A DNA stretch of 64,000 nucleotides from Circinella minor (Eukaryota > Mucoromycota > Mucoromycetes > Mucorales > Lichtheimiaceae), in assembly GCA_016758965.1 (NCBI GenBank), contig JAEPRB010000064.1, positions 1-64,000 on the forward strand, read 5' to 3'. The notes below the pieces were generated by a model. The model was not told the DNA's origin, did not search any database, and saw only the letters and a program-made list of their open reading frames with translations. The position numbers and the translations under genes were made by a program. Of this stretch, positions 59,001 to 64,000 are shown piece by piece. How positions within the stretch are numbered: position 1 is the first letter of the stretch; the number at the start of each line of letters is the position of its first letter.

Positions 59001-60162
59001 CTAATGTGCAGGACTGGCAGATCGAGAGTGCATTTTATGCTCTTCTGCTTTAGCATCTGCCAAGATATCTTCGCGGTTGGCTGCGATACGATCCGAAAGG
59101 TGATGATTTGCATCACGATGTAATGCTTCATCCGCCCGAACAGCTAATACAACATCACGGATTGATGCAGTTGGCTGAAGATTATAATAATCTATAAATT
59201 TAGAAAATAGGATAATAATAAAAAAATGTGAGAAAATGGTGGCAACAGAGAAAAAAGGTAAATTTGTTCAGTGTATAACATACCAATTGCGATCGATGGT
59301 GCTGGTCCGTTTGCTATGATTCCTTTATCAATATCCTCCAAAAAGTGGGTATAGGAAATTACAGCCTATATAATTTTGTGAATTAACACAATGTAAGCTA
59401 AACAAAAAATATATAAAGATAAATCATATAATTATAAATATCAAATCAAAACTACTGACCTCTTCTTCAAGATAACCAACTGCACGATGTGCTACTTTGG
59501 GAGAGAACACATAAAGCCAGAAATAGCTGTTAAAGAAGACTCCTTGGGCACCCAAAATTAGAAGACGATTCCAAATGCTTGGTTGTAAACATTTCATCCA
59601 AGTCATCAAGTGCATTCTTTCATTTTCAGCTTCGTGAAGTAAATGCATAATCCAGCCATTATCTTCCGAAAGGTTACGCAATGATTTCATATGCCGTAAC
59701 ATGCCACCTACCATACCTATATACATATATAATATAAAATAGAAAAAGAAAACGTTAGGTCCAAACAGCTTTTGTTTAGTAAAAAAAACTTTATAAAAAA
59801 TTACCTGGGACAGCAGCAATAGTTTCCAGCATAACAACGCGCATATAATGATCCTGACCAAAATAGGTATCGGGTAGAATACGGAGTGTTCTGACAGCGC
59901 GATATGCAATCCTGTCACCAAGGGTTTCGGGAGCATAATGTCTACCAAGATTGACGTCTATTTTTTCAAGTTGATCGGTCGAGAGTTTCTTGTTACCAAT
60001 GAAATCTTCACGCATTGGTTTTGGTCGACTTGCTTGAACTTCCCGGAGAAGATCCTTTGGAATCGTTTCAGCCACATTATGGATGCTTCGAAGAGCAAGA
60101 GAACCGATTTGAGGTGTAAAAACCTTGTGCTTAAGTGATTGTTGAGCAACAACTTTCAACAT
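59001..60162 (-). CDS. AOX1: mitochondrial alternative oxidase
   Basis: Four exons (60162-59805, 59716-59460, 59365-59284, 59191-59001) give 295 aa. The N-terminus ([20 protein letters not shown]) is basic, amphipathic and free of acids, a good mitochondrial presequence. The di-iron ligands sit in the four family motifs: [36 protein letters not shown] and [13 protein letters not shown]. The enzyme passes electrons from ubiquinol directly to oxygen on the matrix face of the inner membrane, bypassing complexes III and IV, which lowers superoxide and gives cyanide resistance. Like other fungal forms it lacks the plant regulatory Cys region. Typical control is transcriptional, by respiratory stress, but no binding site was recognised upstream. 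Confidence 0.97.
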
Positions 60163-60843
60163 GATATGAATAAAAAGGTTGTTATATTAACTTGTAGATA
60201 AGTTTGAATATCTTGATTGATATGTAAATGAAGTTAAGATTTTCGTACTGTCAGAGCTTCCTCCATATATATATCAAATGAAAAAAAAAAAGAAAAATTG
60301 AACAGGCAAAATTCGGCCGGGATTAGTCGGTTGTGACCAAAAAGCGGGTGAAGAGTCACACAAACCCCTACTACAAGATTCCATTTTTGGCAAAAACTCC
60401 ATTTTCGTTTTTTTTCCCAACCCTTCAAAGTTCAAAGTTTTTTAGATTGTACTATTCCGAATATGTGTACACAGTACAGATACACATGGTTTCATTATCT
60501 ACAACTACATAAAATACGCTGGTTTAATACTAAAATAAATAAACTATAAGAGTTGAGATAACGAAAAAAAAAAACCAAGGGGAAAATTGTATCGCCAAAA
60601 CTTAGAAATTCATCCGATGAAAATTGAGTCATGGTTTCAAGCGTACGCGTCCGAAACGGGGAAGAATGAAATTGTTCCACACAAATTTTTTATTTGCTTC
60701 TATTTCAGCTTTCGGATCAAATACCAACCATTCATCGCAAATCAAATAGCCAATCAAATCTTTAATTATTTGACACGTCCCCCCGGATCAAGTGATTGCT
60801 GCATTAATGGTTAAATATACATGTGTCTTTATATCTCATTCTA
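60163..60843. other. upstream region of the alternative oxidase gene
   Basis: About 680 bp with short overlapping frames on both strands (for example a minus-strand 27-codon stretch starting near 60632). None has convincing family features or splice sites. Confidence 0.4.
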
Positions 60844-61143
60844 TTAATTTATCAACGGACAGATGACTAATACGTACCCATCTACTTTACTTTTAATGTA
60901 TGTTACTATCAATACATTTTCTTCTTCAAGACAATTTTTATCCACCGTAGCATTCTCTACGATACTTTTTTTTTGGATAACGAAGATAGAAGTACGTACT
61001 GATTGTTCTAACGTAATGCTAGATGCATGTCTTGTGTAACAATGCAAGCCATGGTACGTAGCAAATAAAAATATAAAAGCATGTAATGTCAATCTGACAA
61101 AAAAGATTACCGCTGTTCTGGTTTTTTTTTTATTAATGTTCAT
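60844..61143 (-). CDS. hypothetical 99-aa protein with one N-terminal hydrophobic segment
   Basis: An uninterrupted minus-strand frame of 99 codons starts with a short basic segment. A hydrophobic helix follows (TAVIFFVRLTLHAFIFLFA) that could be a signal peptide or membrane anchor; then come a Cys-containing stretch and an acidic Glu-Glu-Glu motif. There is no recognised family. An isolated frame of this size can arise by chance in AT-rich DNA. The neighbours give no functional hint. Confidence 0.2.
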   Translation of the reverse strand: MNINKKKTRTAVIFFVRLTLHAFIFLFATYHGLHCYTRHASSITLEQSVRTSIFVIQKKSIVENATVDKNCLEEENVLIVTYIKSKVDGYVLVICPLIN

Positions 61144-62414
61144 GTGGATAAATAATTATTTGAGGAAAGTTAGAAAATACAATGCAACCGAAAAATGTAC
61201 CCAAAAGATAAAAGTTATTTTTGACTACAAACGTATAATTACGTCAACTTAAGCCGAGGTATGACAATTTATTTTACTGCTCAATTTGCGGGTTTGTATG
61301 AGTCACAGGGTTCTTTTTCTCCTCCTTCCCTCATCCCCCCCCCAATTACGAAGAATACTCTGAGTAATAATATATTTTATCAACAATAGCAGAGATTGCG
61401 TTCAAATTTACAAATATTCAAAAAAAAAATATTTTCTATATATGAAGGATCTTCATTATACATTAATGTGTAAAAGTGTGTTGCTATTATTAATTTGGAT
61501 AGAGATACCTGCATTTATATAAAAAAAACAAAATAGAATATTATTGTTTCTTATTATAACATACACTCTTTTACTATCTTTTCTTTTAATAAAACATCTT
61601 CTAACATTAAGAGGGTTCCAAAAAAAGTACTTTAAAGCAATTCCTTCTCCAATAGGGTGTTTTCAGGATCCGCTGCGAATATCAGTTTGTAAATACCCGC
61701 AAAAAATTAAAAAATTTGGAGGTTTGAGACACCCTATTAATATAAAAATGAGTGTTGATTATATATTTTTGAATCCCATATAAAGCGGTTTGGTGTTGTG
61801 TTGGGAGATTAAAATATCGAGAAAGTTTGGTAAATAATGCTACTGTAAATTATTGTGAGGAGAGAGATTATCCTGTGTTGTCTGTCTTATGCGTCTATTT
61901 CGTAGTGTGCAAAAATTGATGGTACGTATTACGTTGACCATTGCGATCCGAGGCTGGATTAGCAAGCGAGGGTCTCGTTGTAACAATACTGCTTGAGGCT
62001 GCTGTTGCTCGTGATATTTTCATAGTTCTTTGTAAAACCGTCCAAGAGTTTCACCAAAGAAACAATGCTTCAAAAGTAATTTTGAATAATTTCAATTTAG
62101 ATGACTTTTGAGGTAAAATAATTGAGTTGTTGATAACAGATGCTACGTATGTATCATTCTTGAATTCCAAAAGATTAAAGTATCCAATGGTGTCTATAGG
62201 AAGGAAGGAAAGAAGAAAAAACATTAAGTGCCGTCCACTTACTAAGAACTCAGAGCATGCAACGCCAGTTCCATTTCATATACCAGTCATACCCATTGCC
62301 ATGAGTTTATTAATACAGTACCACCGGACATGACATAAATCTGGCTCTATTGTCGGATCTTCATACTCTTGGTTTCCTCATTTAAGCAGAGTTCAACTTT
62401 CTTGTCTTTCACTT
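61144..62414. other. intergenic, nothing assigned
   Basis: This AT-rich stretch includes a small inverted pair (AATAGGGTGTTTTC near 61653 and GAGACACCCTATTAAT near 61727). A plus-strand frame at 61544-61783 overlaps it; no family was recognised. Confidence 0.4.
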
Positions 62415-64000
62415 TTAGAATAAATCGATTTTTCGTCCAGATTTGTTGATGATGGGATGCTCATCCAGCTCCATCGCATTTTTCGTAGCCTCTGCCACCA
62501 CTTCACCACTAACACAGAAAAATACGAGCATAGTTAGAGAAGAACAATTTGTATGACGTAATTGTTAACTGTAATATTAATTTCAAAATAGTTTATTTTC
62601 TAAAATGTAAAGAATAAGCCTTAAAAATCTTGTTGCCGACTAGGTAATATTGGCTAAGAACTCAAGTGACAAGCTTGAGTTATACAAGTCTCAGCAGCAT
62701 AATATGCTAGCTGAACTTGACAAATGCAAAATAGCTTCTTTTTCACTCTTTCCTTACCTACTTTTTGTTTTTCACCTTGCTTTATTGATCCTGATCTAAA
62801 GAAAATTCTACTGAATAGAGTTGGCTTTAGTATCTGTTTGTTTTTTAATCAACAACTAAATATATAGCATACGTAAACATATCTTACACTATCATTTTCA
62901 AAATAATTAACATCTTGTATGCAAAAGACGCGTGATCTTTTCCCTTTAATCAAATTGCTCTTCTGTACCTGGATCTTGAGCAACATTGAATACGTATCCC
63001 CACTAAATCAAAACATTATGTTAACTAAATTATGCTGTACTTCCGAATAGCCAAAAAAAAAATTCCAAGACTCTTACCAGCGATTAACAATCAAGTCCAA
63101 CACTACCCTTGTAGGGAGATCCATGTCATGCTACTCCATTTCAGCTCCTTCCAGATATACAGTAAATCTCTGTTTTTTGCACACTCTGTTTTTGCACCAC
63201 TTTTGAGGCAAATCCCATCTGTACATAAAGCGAGGTTTAGTTGTACCAACTATACGAGGCTAAAAAGACTTTTAATATGAAATGTATGGTATCGTTTAGT
63301 AAGTTTACGGCCCTGGACATTAATAACCTAGAAAAAAAGTTTATATTAGATTATTACTTTTATTTTTTTAATAATCAACAGATCCTTACCTGATTACTTT
63401 CGTTTTCAATCAATATGTCTTTCATATTAGCCCAACAGTGTGATTAATCGTTCGCTCTTTGACAGTATCTCCACGTGTCATGAAGGTTGAAGCGATCAAT
63501 CTATCTTGAATGTTGAAAATGACCAAAACCTACAAAAACGTGCCATCATTAGAAGAGATTATACTTCAAGTAATATGATATATATTGAATCGCAACTTGC
63601 AAATTTACCTTCTTTATTGCAAAGGTTTCCAATTTCGTTGATGGAACAGCCAATAAGTTCTCGTTACGACCACCACAAGCAGCTGTTAGAGCAGTAGCTG
63701 TAAACGTAGTTTCAATTGTAAAGACATGTTCACCGCCCAAACCAGAATCAAGCTGCGGAATCAGAAGTACCAAATTATTCCTTCAGAATCACTTGCATTG
63801 ATTAAATAAAAAAAGTCTCTTTAGTCTTTTACAAAAGAAAACAGAATCAGTTGCAGAATTTGAAGAAGCTGCGAGGATAGAAATATTACTATTATTATTA
63901 GAATTAGAACTTGATGGTGATGACTCAACTAACAAAGCTGTTTTTCTTCCTGCACTAGGAACAGTTGCAGTCAAAAGCTCGAAAGTACGTAGTTTCTTTT
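62415..64000 (-). CDS. partial or decaying multi-exon gene, unrecognised
   Basis: Several exon-like blocks lie in order on the minus strand and run off the right edge. They are a Ser/Asn-rich block near 63800-63990; 63752-63609 (LDSGLGGEHVFTIETTF, clean CAG acceptor and GTAAAT donor); a block from 63529 (VLVIFNIQDRLIASTFMTRG) that needs a frame change to reach CWANMKDILIENESNQ; VINVQGRKLTKRYHTFHIKS; WGYVFNVAQDPGTEEQFD; and a terminal exon 62508-62415 (GEVVAEATKNAMELDEHPII) with a TAA. The blocks look truly coding, but I could not keep one phase throughout, so the gene may be mutated or my splice choices may be wrong. A MITE sits in one apparent intron. The family is not recognised. Confidence 0.4.
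63160..63243. mobile_element. second, degenerate pogo-like MITE
   Basis: This 84-bp element has TA at both edges (63158-63159 and 63244-63245). Its ends, CAGTAAATCTCTG and the reverse complement of CGAGGTTTAGTTG, are related to those of the MITE at 38688-38863. It also shares the inner CTGTTTTTTGCAC-like units and the GGCAAATCCCA segment. It is shorter and more mutated. Confidence 0.75.

Overview
The window looks like nuclear chromosomal DNA of an early-diverging fungus. The best guess is a Mucoromycota species, probably Mucorales-like. It is strongly AT-rich, with long poly-A/T tracts and many microsatellites. Genes are cut by many short GT-AG introns, mostly about 50-120 nt. The gene set is fungal: a farnesylatable Ydj1-type Hsp40, an alternative oxidase, a SUT-type sugar/H+ symporter, an AtuA (DUF1446) protein and the H/ACA snoRNP factor SHQ1. 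A DIRS-type tyrosine-recombinase retrotransposon, an element class common in these fungi, is also present. The organism call is inference from style and content; no rRNA or other phylogenetic marker is present.

Layout. 0-1.6 kb: an unrecognised Cys/His-rich minus-strand gene. 1.6-5.8 kb: a nearly complete DIRS element (gag, RT-RNase H, tyrosine recombinase) with 82-bp inverted terminal repeats and the internal complementary region. It sits inside a minus-strand reading frame. 6-11.4 kb: mostly intergenic, with a five-exon ZC4H2-like coiled-coil gene and a tentative small gene. 11.7-13.2 kb: a ricin-B-type beta-trefoil protein. 15.3-17.6 kb: mitochondrial ribosomal protein bS16m and a protein of four tandem HMG-box-like repeats, both on the minus strand. 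18.2-24.7 kb: an unrecognised minus-strand gene, then a gene-poor stretch with decayed coding pieces, hairpins and inverted duplications. 24.7-29.8 kb: a divergent pair, the SUT-type transporter (-) and a possibly N-myristoylated SAM methyltransferase (+). 30-41.6 kb: SHQ1 (-) and a 34-exon VWA8 gene (+), also divergent. 43.6-50.7 kb: an AtuA-like protein (+) converging on a large multi-KH RNA-binding protein (-). 52.7-60.2 kb: an acidic nuclear-type protein of unknown role (-), Ydj1 (+), inositol monophosphatase (-) and alternative oxidase (-). 60.2-64 kb: intergenic sequence and a decaying or partial minus-strand gene that runs off the right edge.

There are no operons. Most genes are unrelated housekeeping units. 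Several act in mitochondria (bS16m, AOX, probably VWA8) and several in RNA biology (SHQ1, KH protein). Exon chains were built by hand from splice-site consensus and reading phase. For the confident genes every junction keeps phase and the summed coding length divides by three, for example 5,649 nt giving 1,882 aa for VWA8. Two related pogo-like MITEs were found: one in a VWA8 intron and one in what looks like an intron of the right-edge gene.
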